Shown piece after piece: positions 19,070-28,244 of a stretch of 52,646 nt of DNA (its first letter is position 1; every line of letters starts with the position of its first letter). The stretch spans positions 1 to 52,646 of the forward strand of contig JAAUOP010000019.1 in NCBI GenBank assembly GCA_012034805.1. Reading direction: 5' to 3'. The notes beneath the pieces are model-generated. The model made no database searches. It had not been told where the DNA came from and saw only the letters and a list, made by a program, of their open reading frames with translations. This DNA comes from Synechococcales cyanobacterium CRU_2_2 (GTDB lineage: Bacteria; Cyanobacteriota; Cyanobacteriia; PCC-9006; JAAUQQ01). Both the position numbers and the translations under genes were made by a program.

Positions 19070-20242
19070 ATGCAGCGTGGTTCTTGGTTTGCGGTCAATC
19101 TTTCGCTTTTATTTCCGGGCCTTGGCCAATTTCACCTGGGCCACAGGCTGCGGGGGCTGATTTGGCTGCTCGGGAGTTTGCTAGGGCTAGTGGCCATTTT
19201 CTGGGCTTACCTCGCACCGGGGGGAAATGTACAGCTGGGGGCGGGGCTACTGGGCATGGGCGTGATGCTCTGGGTCTTCAATTTGATTGATGCCCATAGC
19301 TGCGCGGCTGGTGGCTGGCAGGGCCAGAAGTCGAAGCTGGAATCCTTTGGTTTGTTCAAAAGCCAGTCGCATGAAGACCAGTTTGATCAAAAACTTTTGA
19401 CCCGGTCTTCCCTGGCGAAAGATCACTGGTTTTTAGTCTTTCTGTCGCAAGTTTTGCCCGGTTTAGGTCAGCTCTACCAGGGCCAGTATGGGCTGGCCTT
19501 GATTTTTTTTGCGCTGACGCTAATGTCGCTAACACTGCTAGCGGGTCAGCTCGGACTCATCTTGGGAATTCCAGCTCTGGCATCCTTCGCCGTGTTCCAG
19601 CTTTGTGCGGCTGCCGGGTCGAGCCGTCTGTCTGAAGGACGATTTTTGCAACGGGTGGGGGCGCAGATGGCATTGCTGGTGTTTGTGGGGCGATCGCTCT
19701 TCTTTGCCGCCGTCCCGCTGTCTCGCCAAATCGTGGAGCCGTTTTCGGTGCCCAGTGAATCAATGTTTCCGACGCTGATGGTGGGCGATCGCATTCTGGT
19801 GCGAAAGCGCCACAACTACCAACCCAAACCGGGCGATATCATCGTCTTCCGTGCCCCCAGCTTACTGCCGGATCCCAGCCAACTTGGCGCGTCCAGTTCA
19901 CCGGGCAAGTCGATGGCATCAGCCCAGCCAACCCGAGATCCAGAAGAATTCCCAGGAGAATTCTTTGTCAAACGGGTCGTGGGAAAGGGAGGCGATCGCA
20001 TCCAAGTTCAAGCAGGTCAAACCTTTCGCAATGGCCAAGCCTTAACTGAGCCCTACATCAACGAGCCCCCCCAGTACAGTTGGGACTCGGAGGCGATCGC
20101 GCACAACAGGTTGATTGTTTTAGGCGACAATCGCAACGCCAGCTTTGACTCGAGTCGCTGGGGATCGCTACCCAGGGCAAACGTGGTCGGACGAGCCTAC
20201 CGCATCAGCTGGCCGCCAGAACGCAGCAGCCCTTTGCCCTAG
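19070..20242 (+). CDS. lepB: Signal peptidase I with extra N-terminal multi-membrane domain
   Basis: Type I leader peptidase, cleaving signal peptides of exported and thylakoid proteins. The S26 domain is C-terminal: nucleophile Ser231 in VPSESMFPTL, general base Lys301 in FFVKRVVGKGGDR, and box E GDNRNASFDSSRWG (352-365). Residues 1-215 are an unusual extension with about five or six hydrophobic segments and a repeated motif, LLFPGLGQFHLGH (13-25) and QVLPGLGQLYQGQ (127-139), resembling TM2/DUF5683-type membrane modules. Typical LepB has one or two membrane helices. A Ser-rich insertion (about 268-290) lies between the Ser and Lys boxes. 390 residues. Confidence 0.92.
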   Translation: MQRGSWFAVNLSLLFPGLGQFHLGHRLRGLIWLLGSLLGLVAIFWAYLAPGGNVQLGAGLLGMGVMLWVFNLIDAHSCAAGGWQGQKSKLESFGLFKSQSHEDQFDQKLLTRSSLAKDHWFLVFLSQVLPGLGQLYQGQYGLALIFFALTLMSLTLLAGQLGLILGIPALASFAVFQLCAAAGSSRLSEGRFLQRVGAQMALLVFVGRSLFFAAVPLSRQIVEPFSVPSESMFPTLMVGDRILVRKRHNYQPKPGDIIVFRAPSLLPDPSQLGASSSPGKSMASAQPTRDPEEFPGEFFVKRVVGKGGDRIQVQAGQTFRNGQALTEPYINEPPQYSWDSEAIAHNRLIVLGDNRNASFDSSRWGSLPRANVVGRAYRISWPPERSSPLP

Positions 20243-20277
20243 CTCAGATGGACTCGGTTCAGACTGACGACGTCGGC

Positions 20278-20796
20278 TTAGAAGCGCCAGCCCACCCCAG
20301 TCTGGAGTGAAACCGCTGCGTCGCCATCTTTTTCGCCGCCGCTGTAGGCATCAAACGCAATGACGGCATTGCCAAAGACCACCAGCTTGCTATTGGGAAT
20401 CATGTAGTCCACGCCGGGCTGGATCACAAACGAGGTTCCATCTCCCACCACACTGCCCTCCGTGGCCAAGGCCAAGCCTGCACCCACATAGGGCTCAAGC
20501 TGCCAGGAGACCGGAAAATCGTAGGAGACCGTCGGGACGATCGCCACACTATCGCGATCGAAAAACGCTTGGGCTCGAAACGAGATCGGTGATTTGAGCA
20601 AGTCATATCGACCCGCCACCACCCCAGCTAGATTGAGTTGGCCATCATTTTCGCTCTCGACGCCGAGGGAGCCACCAACTCCAACATAGCTCCCGTAGGC
20701 GGGCTGAGCTAGAGCGGGGGCAGATGTCGCTCCTAGCCATCCTAGGGTGGGAAGACACAGGGCAGCTAGGGTACCTAAGGCAAGTCTCACCGACAT
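20278..20796 (-). CDS. Small outer-membrane beta-barrel-like protein
   Basis: Signal peptide at the N-terminus (LALGTLAALCLPTLGWLGATSAPALA, cut likely after ALA). The mature part alternates polar and apolar residues in beta strands with Gly-rich turns (YVGVGGSLGVE, LEPYVGAGLALA) and ends in aromatic Phe (TGVGWRF), as in outer-membrane barrels. 172 residues would fit an eight-strand barrel. No specific family recognised. Convergent with lepB. Confidence 0.65.
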   Translation of the reverse strand: MSVRLALGTLAALCLPTLGWLGATSAPALAQPAYGSYVGVGGSLGVESENDGQLNLAGVVAGRYDLLKSPISFRAQAFFDRDSVAIVPTVSYDFPVSWQLEPYVGAGLALATEGSVVGDGTSFVIQPGVDYMIPNSKLVVFGNAVIAFDAYSGGEKDGDAAVSLQTGVGWRF

Positions 20797-21272
20797 AAAA
20801 TCTCCTCTACCACGACAAGGGTTCAGTCTGGGGCTAGGGTCAGAAGCTGGGGCCAGATCCGGTTTGCGATCGCCCGCAATCTGACTAGCAGAGTGTTAGC
20901 AATGCATTAATCTACCCCAAGATGTCCAAATCAGCCGAGCCAATCAGTCCATTCCAGGGGGCGAGCGGATAACCGGAATTTATTTGATCTTGCCCAGAAA
21001 TAAGCCGAAACTTATCGCCTAACTTCAGCCAGATGATCTCGAGATTATCTAGAGCTTGCGGAGCAGCGACTCCTCACCGCCCAGGCTCAGGCGGGAAACT
21101 CGGATAAATCACAGATGCATTACGGATTAAATCACAGAGAGCGAAGTCATTCCGTCTAGAGGTAATGGTGACACTCTGCAAACAGACACAGCTTCTCCGT
21201 CAATCACAAAGCCTTGCGTAAACCTATAGGAGTGGTCTGTATCTCAAGACCAACTAGTGAAGGAGAAATATC
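20797..21272. other. Gene-free divergent promoter region
   Basis: 476 bases between the barrel protein and the divergent exported protein. Contains the 20-base palindrome at 21031-21050, a loose direct repeat (CGGATAAATCACAGA near 21100 and CGGATTAAATCACAG near 21123) and a good AAGGAG site at about 21260 for the downstream gene. No RNA gene is supported. Confidence 0.6.
21031..21050. promoter_or_regulatory. 20-base palindrome, candidate operator
   Basis: AGATGATCTC and GAGATTATCT form an inverted repeat with one mismatch and no spacer, placed between two divergent genes. Dimeric repressors bind such sites; the binder is unknown. Confidence 0.35.
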
Positions 21273-21773
21273 ATGGCTCACCGTCGCAAAACCGAATCTG
21301 CCCTTGACGTGGGCGCTCGTGGCTGGGGTGCAGGATCGCTGGTGCGCTCCTGGCATTGGGCGATCGCCTCCCAGACCTCCCTCGGTTTCGCGCTCTTGCT
21401 GAGCGGCGCTGCGATCGCCCAAGCCGCCACCCACACCCTTAGCGATAGTAATCCGACCCTGGAAATTCAAGGAACATCCGGTGGTTCCAGCCTGGTCAGT
21501 GATTGTTCAGCTCAGCTATCTGGGCAGCCTAGTCAGGAAATTGTGTTGACGGAGACCTTCATTCAGAAGTCTGGGTTCCTAAAATTTACTCTAGACGCTC
21601 CCGGTTCCCCGGTGCTCGTGCTCGATGGCCCGGCAGGTCGGTTTTGCTCCCTGGGAGATAGCAACTCTCAGCAAAAGCCAGAAGTCTCTGGATATTGGCT
21701 GCCGGGAACCTATCGGGTGTATGTCGGCGATCGTGCTCGGGCCAGTCAACCGTACAAGCTCTTGGTTAACTGA
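21273..21773 (+). CDS. Exported hypothetical protein, PPC-like fold possible
   Basis: A long basic N-terminus is followed by a hydrophobic core SLGFALLLSGAAIAQAATH, a plausible signal peptide cut after AQA. The mature part has two cysteines and the segments VLTETFIQKSGFLKFTLDAP and WLPGTYRVYVGDRARASQPY, which resemble bacterial pre-peptidase C-terminal (PPC) sheets. No enzyme motif. 166 residues. AAGGAG is well placed before the ATG. Confidence 0.6.
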   Translation: MAHRRKTESALDVGARGWGAGSLVRSWHWAIASQTSLGFALLLSGAAIAQAATHTLSDSNPTLEIQGTSGGSSLVSDCSAQLSGQPSQEIVLTETFIQKSGFLKFTLDAPGSPVLVLDGPAGRFCSLGDSNSQQKPEVSGYWLPGTYRVYVGDRARASQPYKLLVN

Positions 21774-21815
21774 AGTTGCGATCCCCCGAGTTCAGGGGCA
21801 AGAAGAGTCATCCAA

Positions 21816-21880
21816 TTCAAGTCTGATGTTCAAGTCTGATGTTCAAGTCTGATGTTCAAGTCTGATGTTCAATTCTGATG
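21816..21880. repeat. Tandem repeat, 5 x 13 bp
   Basis: TTCAAGTCTGATG is present four times perfectly and a fifth time with one change. It lies in the gap after the exported protein; a 13-base period would not keep a reading frame. Confidence 0.95.
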
Positions 21881-22037
21881 CAATTCCCACGCCCTAAGTC
21901 CTGCTAAATACGACTTGTTCGATTCGAATCTTACGGAGCAGCATCCGTATCAAGTGTATGAATAGATGCTGCCTTCGTCTCTAGAAATTGTTAGACTCGA
22001 GCGGTCGAACGACTGCCTTGAATGAGGATGAAACGAC

Positions 22038-22808
22038 ATGACAACAGCAGTTCAGTCCCCCTATACAGCCGTCCAAATGACCGTTTGGTTGCGCGGGCTG
22101 CTCTCCATAGCCTGGGCTGACGGCAAATTTGATCGCCATGAGCAGGAGCTCATCGGCGAGCTGATTCAGGAGATCGCCCCTAGCCTGGATGTTGATCGGT
22201 TTGAGGCGATCGCAGTGGACGAACTCGTCACCGGTTTAGGGGATGAGGTCAAGATTCGCGAGAACTTTTTGCGCACAGCCGTCATGGTGGCACTCGCGGA
22301 TGGTGTTTATTCGAGTCCTGAGGACAAAATGCTGCAAATGTTTTGTCAAGGCTTAGACCTTGACACCGCTGCGCTCCAAGCGCTGCGCTCCACTTTGGTG
22401 GATGAATGCCCTGAACAGACAGGCCCTGAATTTGAGACTGTCGAAGATGAATGCCTTAATGTGGAGAACACTCAACCCGAATTGATGACTTTCGATGCCC
22501 TTCCCCTGGGAGCCGCAACTTCGCTGCATCCTCCTACGTCTCGCCGTCACCTGGATGTGCTCAAGCCTGCGCGGGTGCTGTTGGATGGCCTGGATGTGGA
22601 TGATCCCCGGCTGGCTCATTTCCTTTGTAAGATGATTCCATCCCAATGTCCGTTTGAGCGAGACGTGAAGCTCTTTGGCCATAAAGTGGTTCATATCCCC
22701 CCGTTGTGCAAGCTCAACCCTCTCTACGAACAACTGGTGAGTTTACGCTTTCGGGCGCTGTGCTACCTGGCTGACGACTTGGGTGAGGATGTCAGCGCCT
22801 ACTGTTAG
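22038..22808 (+). CDS. TerB-like plus Mo-dependent nitrogenase C-terminus domain protein
   Basis: Residues about 10-125 look like a TerB-type helical domain (LRGLLSIAWADGKFDRHEQE, MVALADGVYSSPEDKML). The last 75 residues match the cyanobacterial domain named Mo-dependent nitrogenase C-terminus: DDPRLAHFLCKMIPSQCPFE, DVKLFGHKVVHIPPLCKLNP and FRALCYLADDLGEDVSAYC, with four conserved cysteines. Despite the domain name, it is common in strains with no nitrogenase; its role is unknown. No nif genes are here. 256 residues. Confidence 0.8.
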   Translation: MTTAVQSPYTAVQMTVWLRGLLSIAWADGKFDRHEQELIGELIQEIAPSLDVDRFEAIAVDELVTGLGDEVKIRENFLRTAVMVALADGVYSSPEDKMLQMFCQGLDLDTAALQALRSTLVDECPEQTGPEFETVEDECLNVENTQPELMTFDALPLGAATSLHPPTSRRHLDVLKPARVLLDGLDVDDPRLAHFLCKMIPSQCPFERDVKLFGHKVVHIPPLCKLNPLYEQLVSLRFRALCYLADDLGEDVSAYC

Positions 22809-22827
22809 AGACTCCTACGGTTAGGGA

Positions 22828-22866
22828 CTAAGGGTAAAGGCTAAGGGTAAAGGCTAAGGGTAAAGG
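22828..22866. repeat. Tandem repeat, 3 x 13 bp
   Basis: CTAAGGGTAAAGG is repeated three times perfectly, 40 bases before the next gene. Confidence 0.95.
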
Positions 22867-22906
22867 TTGGGGAACGGGGATCTTTCAAGCAGTCTCTAGG
22901 AGCGCC

Positions 22907-23458
22907 ATGCGAGCCCAGATTAAAGACGGCGTCCTGTTCCTTCGGGGAGAGGATGTTCCCCACTACAAACCGCGCGGTTCGGTTGTTCGGAACAACTATT
23001 TTTGGGCTTTGCGATCGATTGCGGCGCGATCGCCCTTCGATAAGCCCTGGGAATTCGAATCAGAAGTTTGGTTTGCCCTTTGTCGTATGCTGGTTTCGTT
23101 TTTTGAATCTGGCTACCTAGGAATCCGCGAAACGCAGCTAGAATTCCTGGATGGCACGGAGGTGCCCGAGCAGCTGCGTCCAGTCACAACCTGGGTGACG
23201 GAGTTTGAGCCAGACACGCTCCCTGATTACGGTGGTTCAGAGGATTCCAATCCTGAGCACGCCTATTTAGATGGCTCTACCGCTCAAGCTCCAAGGGGTT
23301 ATGTTGAGCCGACCGGTATTGACCCAGCCAGTATTAACCCAGCCAGTATTAACCCAGCCAGTACTAACCCAGCCAGTACTAACCCAGCCAGTGCCCCGAC
23401 GATTTCGGATCCCAGCTCACCTGTGCGCAGGGCGAGCCGCAGTATCCGATTGGGTTAG
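22907..23458 (+). CDS. Conserved hypothetical protein with C-terminal pentapeptide tandem repeat
   Basis: Not recognised. The first 110 residues look like a folded domain (LFLRGEDVPHYKPRGSVVRN, FESEVWFALCRMLVSFFESG). The tail is low-complexity with five 15-base units giving DPASI, NPASI, NPAST, NPAST, NPASA, then a basic end. No signal peptide or membrane segment. 183 residues. The stop is 11 bases before the cytosine deaminase start, so the two are probably cotranscribed. It could be a soluble accessory protein; no function is claimed. Confidence 0.6.
   Translation: MRAQIKDGVLFLRGEDVPHYKPRGSVVRNNYFWALRSIAARSPFDKPWEFESEVWFALCRMLVSFFESGYLGIRETQLEFLDGTEVPEQLRPVTTWVTEFEPDTLPDYGGSEDSNPEHAYLDGSTAQAPRGYVEPTGIDPASINPASINPASTNPASTNPASAPTISDPSSPVRRASRSIRLG
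23321..23395 (+). repeat. In-frame tandem repeat, 5 x 15 bp
   Basis: AACCCAGCCAGTATT-type units run five in a row in the hypothetical gene's 3' part and encode NPAS(I/T). The 15-base period holds the frame. Confidence 0.95.
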
Positions 23459-23469
23459 AAACCGAAAAT

Positions 23470-24732
23470 ATGACTCAGCATTTTGACTTAATTCTGCGCC
23501 AGGGGAATTTGCTCGATGGGCCAGAACATGCAGTGGATCTGGCCATCCAGGATGGAGTCATTGCTGCGATCGCCCCCCATCTCGATGCGATCGCAGCCCA
23601 AGACCTCGACATCAGCGGCTGTCTGATCAGCCCCCCGTTTGTGGAGTCTCACATTCACTTAGATTCTGCCCTCACCGCCGGTGATCCCCGCTGGAACGAA
23701 AGTGGCACCTTGTTCGAAGGCATCGAAATTTGGGCGGAGCGCAAACGTAACCTTAGCCTTGAGGATGTCAAACGCCGAGCCCTCGAAGCGCTCAAACTCC
23801 AGGCCAGTCACGGCGTACTGTTCGTGCGCACCCATGCGGATGTGAGTGAACCGAGTCTGACGCCCCTCAAGGCGCTGCTAGAGGTGCGAGATCGGGTGAA
23901 AGATTGGATGACGGTACAGGTGGTTGCATTTCCCCAAGACGGGATGTACGGGCATGCTCAAAATGAAGCCCTGCTTGAAGAAGCGCTTCGGTTGGGAGCT
24001 GATGTTGTTGGCGGCATTCCCCATTACGAATTGACCCGCGAGGACGGCGTTCGCTCCGTTCACCGCATTTTTGAACTGGCTGAACAATACGAGCGCCCCA
24101 TCGACATCCACTGCGACGAAACCGATGATCCCCAGTCCCGTTTTCTGGAGGTGGTTGCAGCCTGCGCGCTGCGGCGCAATCTGGGGCCTCGGGTCACCGC
24201 TAGCCACACCACGGCATTCGCATCCTATGACAATGCCTATGCGTTCAAATTGATGGGGTTGCTGCGGCGATCGCAAATCAATCTGATCGCGAATCCGTTG
24301 ATCAATCTCACTCTCCAAGGTCGTGGGGATACCTATCCTAAACGCCGTGGGATCACTCGGGTGAAAGAACTCTGGCAGCAGGGCCTGAACGTGAGTTTGG
24401 GCCACGATTGTATTCAGGATCCTTGGTACAACCTCGGCAATGGCAACCCGCTAGATGTGGCTCACCTGGCGATTCACGCCTGTCAGATGACGGGCAGGGA
24501 AGAAATCCGCGCTTGCTATGACATGGTTACCGATCGAGGCTTGCACACGCTAGGTTTGCCCGCGACGAAGCTCGTTGAGGGGGACGCCGCGACTCTGATT
24601 GTGCTAGCAGCTCCGAATGTTTTTGAGGTAATTCGCAACCGCTCTCCCGTGAGATTGTCTGTGGTTCGGGGGAGGGTGGTTTTGGCGCGATCGCCTGCTT
24701 TGGTGCGGTGGTCAGCAAATTTTCTGACTTAA
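23470..24732 (+). CDS. codA: Cytosine deaminase-type amidohydrolase
   Basis: Metal-dependent hydrolase of the amidohydrolase superfamily, turning cytosine into uracil and ammonia (pyrimidine salvage). Metal ligands: His61 and His63 in ESHIHLDSALTAGDPRWN, the middle His-Glu in DIHCDETDDPQ, the SHTTAF histidine, and the Asp of LGHDCIQDPWYNLGNGNPL; these match CodA closely. 420 residues is full length. ATG at 23470. Related enzymes act on isoguanine or creatinine, so substrate is inferred. Confidence 0.87.
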   Translation: MTQHFDLILRQGNLLDGPEHAVDLAIQDGVIAAIAPHLDAIAAQDLDISGCLISPPFVESHIHLDSALTAGDPRWNESGTLFEGIEIWAERKRNLSLEDVKRRALEALKLQASHGVLFVRTHADVSEPSLTPLKALLEVRDRVKDWMTVQVVAFPQDGMYGHAQNEALLEEALRLGADVVGGIPHYELTREDGVRSVHRIFELAEQYERPIDIHCDETDDPQSRFLEVVAACALRRNLGPRVTASHTTAFASYDNAYAFKLMGLLRRSQINLIANPLINLTLQGRGDTYPKRRGITRVKELWQQGLNVSLGHDCIQDPWYNLGNGNPLDVAHLAIHACQMTGREEIRACYDMVTDRGLHTLGLPATKLVEGDAATLIVLAAPNVFEVIRNRSPVRLSVVRGRVVLARSPALVRWSANFLT

Positions 24733-25212
24733 ATTTCCTACGAGGAAAGTCGTAGAAGAAATAAAGTTGTCCCCATCACCTGATGCATCACGGTCATTAT
24801 AGATCGGCGAGAAGATGCAAGCTAGAGTACTAGTTGTATCTTTGTATGCAGATTGTATGTAAATATATGCTGCCATCTACAAATCCTTAGAAATACGCGT
24901 TAGTCTATAGCAAAGGATGCAGTCTAAAGCTACTTCTCAGCGATTAGACTTACGCCTAGGACTTTTCGGTCGCATGAGCTTTCACCAAAAAGCGGCTCGG
25001 GAGCTCTAGGAAAGAGGCTTTGTTTTATAGAGTTTAGGCAACCCCTCGTCAAGATCAAGGGTCAAAGGCCCTGGGGTGGGCCTGAAGCACCGCGTCGATG
25101 ATCGTTAAGTCGATGGCCTCCTTTCAGATAGGTACATGGTTCGAACTGTGCTCGGATTTTGGTGCGGCGCGCGGTCTTAATATAAACACTAATAGATAGT
25201 ACGGGTGTTCGG
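24733..25212. other. Gene-free stretch after codA
   Basis: 480 bases. Contains small hairpins CTACGA/TCGTAG at 24738-24755 and AGGCCC/GGGCCT at 25066-25083; neither has a T-run. No gene or tRNA seen. Confidence 0.6.
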
Positions 25213-26288
25213 ATGAGTCTACAGTCTGAGCAGTTTGCAGGGAACGGCTTGAGGAAAATTGGGGCAGGTGTGGGTGCTGGCTTGGCGACCTTAGGTGTGT
25301 CAGCTGCATTAACCTATGGTTACTTGCAAGTTCGTGACTATCAAGAGAGTCATCGTCAGTGGGTTAAGCTCCAATCATTGGAGAAAGCGGGTGAATATGA
25401 GGGCTGCTTAGCCCAGGCTCAGGCTATTGTCCCTGCATCTCGCTATTTTGAGGGGGCTCAGTCTCTGGTGCAGCAGTGCCGCTTAGGCCGGGCTCAGCAG
25501 CAGGCAGAACAGCAGGAGTATGTTGCCGCGATCGCTCCGCACTGATGATCCCCAAATCTAGCGGAGACACTTATTACCAGGCTCAGCCGTTTATTCAAAC
25601 GTGGTCGGACGCCGTTATGCAGCAAGGGAAAGACTTGCTGGAGGCAGGCCAGCTGGAAGCGGCAATCGCCAAGCTAAAACTGCTTCCCGCTGAGTCACCA
25701 GTCGATAAGGAACGTGAGACGACCATTAAGCGTTGGCAAGCCGATTGGACTCAAAGCAAGAACGCCATCCAGAATGCCGAAGATTTTTTGGAACGTGGCC
25801 AATGGTTATCCGCGAAGCAAAGTCTAGCCAGCGTCGCCAGTATTGGCTTTTGGCAGCGTAAAGCCAAGCCCTTGATAGCTAAGGCTGACGCAGGGATCGC
25901 CCTGGTTGAGCAGTACGCAGCAGAGCAGTATCAACAGCCTCCTGCGGCGGCCTTGGCCGCTGCACCCAGTGCCGTTTATACGCCCCCCGCCTGGGATACT
26001 CCAGCGGAGTATTCATCTCCCCCAGAAGAATCCTGGCAACCGGCTCCGGGTGCGCCCCCCGCCCCCGCTCCTCCCCAGTCGCCCTCTTACGCGGCTGAAT
26101 ACAGTGCGCCGCCGCCGGTTGCAGCCGCTCAGCCCCCAAGTACAGCCAGCTTCGATCAAGCGGTTGAGGGTCTGTACCAGAGTTATAAAAATCAAGGCCA
26201 AGGCACCTGGGATGCGTGGGGCCAAGCTTGTGCGGATTCTGGGGGCCAAGTTATAGACCAAGGCCCAGAGTCAGCTTGTCTACCCTAG
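25213..26288 (+). CDS. Membrane-anchored helical protein with Pro-rich region, one-base frameshift
   Basis: Unrecognised. One membrane segment (GAGVGAGLATLGVSAALTYGYL, about 17-38) anchors a helical, TPR-like region rich in Gln, Ala and Leu (LEKAGEYEGCLAQAQAIVPA; LLEAGQLEAAIAKLKLLPA; FLERGQWLSAKQSLASV). A Pro/Ala/Tyr-rich linker follows and a small C-terminal module (GTWDAWGQACADSGG). The frame changes near 25535-25550: one extra base in the CC at 25537-25538 joins VAAIAP to ALMIPKSSGDTYYQAQPF, giving 358 residues. Both halves share the same repeat style, so I read them as one gene. Function unknown. Confidence 0.65.
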
Positions 26289-26337
26289 AGACTCCGCCTC
26301 GATCGACTCAACGGCCAAACCTCTGAATTCCCATCGA

Positions 26338-27632
26338 CTAGATCCCTAGCCTTTGGTAGATTGTCTCCAGGTTGCGCAAGTGATAATCCGTTTCAAAACA
26401 ACTTGAAATTTCTTCTTCCGAGAGGATGGACTTCACTTGTTCATCTTGGCTGATCAGACTTTGGAAATCGCCGCCCTCAACGTTCCAAGCTTGGTGTGCT
26501 GCGCTCTGGACGACGGTGTAGGCGTCCTCTCGCAGCATGCCTTTTTCGACCATTTTGAGCATGACCCGTTGGCTAAATACGACGCCGCCGTAGCAGTTGA
26601 GGTTGCGCAGCATGTTTGCGGGATAGACCAAGAGCGATCGCACGAGCTTGGTGGATTCCGCCAGCATAAAGTGGGTTGCGCTCGAGACATCCGGCAGCAT
26701 CATTCGCTCGACGGAGCTGTGGGAGATATCCCGCTCATGCCAAAGTGCGACGTTCTCCAGGGCGGCAACGGCATATCCCCTGACAACTCGGGCAAGTCCG
26801 GTAATCCGCTCAGAGCGAATTGGATTGCGTTTGTGGGGCATGGCGGAGGATCCCTTTTGCCCTTTGGAGAAAAACTCCTCGACCTCCAGCACATCGGTTC
26901 GCTGTAGGTTACGAATTTCGACCGCGAATCGCTCCAACGACGCCGTAATCAACGCCAAGCACTGAACATAATCGGCGTGGCGATCGCGCGAGATCACCTG
27001 AGTTGAAGCGGTGTCTGGCCGCAAACCCAGCTTTTCGCAGGCAAGCGCCTCGACCTGGGGATCGATATTGGCGTAGGTTCCCACCGCTCCAGAGATTTTG
27101 CCGACGGCCACCTGCTGGCGCACGAGCTGGAGGCGATCGCGGTGACGCAGCAGCTCCGCCAGCCAGCCAGCCAACTTAAAGCCAAAGGTAATCGGTTCCG
27201 CATGAATACCGTGGGAGCGACCCGCCATGACGGTGTGTTTGTGCTCTCGGGCGCGATCGCGCACTCCATCGATTAAGGCTTCGAGCTGGATTGCCAAAAC
27301 ATCAACGCTGGCGACCAACTGCAACGCAAGCGCCGTATCCAGCATGTCAGAACTGGTCATACCCAGATGGATATAGCGTCCCGCATCACCGACGTACTCG
27401 TTGACATTGGTCAGAAACGCAATCACATCGTGGCGGACTTCCTGTTCAATCTCCAAACGCGTTGGGGATCAAAATTGGCCTTTTGTTTAATTTCTTCGAC
27501 AGCTGCTCTCGGAATCAAACCCAGGTCAGCCTGGGCCTCGCATACGGCAATCTCTGCTTGCAGCCAGGTTTGCAGTTTGTAGCGATCGGACCAAATCTCG
27601 CCCATCTCGGGCAGCGTATAGCGCTCAATCAA
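26338..27632 (-). CDS. purB: Adenylosuccinate lyase, one-base frameshift
   Basis: Acts twice in purine synthesis, releasing fumarate from SAICAR and from adenylosuccinate. The TTG at 27632 starts MIERYTLPEMGEIWSDRYK, exactly the cyanobacterial PurB start. Frame 1 ends at FDPQRV; frame 2 resumes at EIEQEVRHDVIAFL. An extra T (run at 27455-27457 on the plus strand) restores QRVLEIEQE and a 431-residue protein, the usual length. Motifs include HLGMTSSDMLDTAL, MAGRSHGIHAEPITFG, QRTDVLEVEEFF and the signature GSSAMPHKRNP. Real gene, probably miscalled base. Confidence 0.95.
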
Positions 27633-27724
27633 AGTCTGTATTGTGGAATACGACCGTCATATTTTACCCCCCAGGGTTCACTCGGAGTGTCGCGAGTTCA
27701 TCAGCTTTAGAGCAATCTCTCATA

Positions 27725-27758
27725 CAAAAATGGTGAAATCCCTTGGGACCTCACCATT
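27725..27758 (-). terminator. Rho-independent terminator of petE
   Basis: On the minus strand AATGGTGA pairs with TCACCATT, with partly paired loop bases, followed by a short T-run (TTTTTG). It lies 90 bases beyond the petE stop and before purB. Confidence 0.75.
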
Positions 27759-27848
27759 GAGTTAGGTTTGCTCAGCACCGAATCGCAGCGAATCTGGTGA
27801 AAACAGCTCCGAGGCAAGCCAGCCCGTCAGGAGGGCAAACGTCAAGAG

Positions 27849-28244
27849 CTAGTTGACGACGATGCTACCCACCATACCTGCGCCCCGATGAGGCTCGCAA
27901 TAGTAGGTGTACTCACCTGGGGTCTCAAAAGTTTGTGAAAAAGACTCACCGGGAGAGAAAGCGAGCTGCTTGTGAGAGAACGTTGCCGCGTCTGCACCAG
28001 CAGGGGCCTTTTCGAAGACAACGTTATGGGGAGCAAGCTTGTTGTTCACCCAGGCCACCGTGTCGCCCGCATTGATCTCGAGCTTACTGGGCTGGAAAGC
28101 CAGCATTCCGTTGTCAGCGCCCATCTTTACAGACACTTCCGCCGCCATGGCGGGGGAGACAGAGCAAAACACAGGAGCGAGAACAAGCAACAGCGCGGGA
28201 ATAATCAGCGCCAATTGCTTAAAAAAATTCGTTGCAAATTTCAT
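27849..28244 (-). CDS. petE: Plastocyanin precursor
   Basis: Copper protein of the thylakoid lumen that carries electrons from cytochrome b6f to photosystem I. The signal peptide runs to PAMAA (about 35 residues); the mature protein starts EVSVKMG. Copper ligands are His73 (LAPHNVVF), Cys116, His119 and Met124 ([13 protein letters not shown]). 131 residues is normal. Expression is probably copper-dependent, as usual for this gene, but no binding site is visible. A terminator follows. Divergent from ndbB-type gene. Confidence 0.97.
   Translation of the reverse strand: MKFATNFFKQLALIIPALLLVLAPVFCSVSPAMAAEVSVKMGADNGMLAFQPSKLEINAGDTVAWVNNKLAPHNVVFEKAPAGADAATFSHKQLAFSPGESFSQTFETPGEYTYYCEPHRGAGMVGSIVVN

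Noticed and set aside
21060..21100. Yfr1-like core ACTCCTCAC followed by a CCGCC/GGCGG hairpin
   Set aside because: Core differs from Yfr1's ACTCCTCACAC, and no T-run terminator follows; too weak to call an sRNA.
25120..25165. GGTTCGAACTG resembling a tRNA T-loop
   Set aside because: No acceptor or anticodon stem can be built around it.
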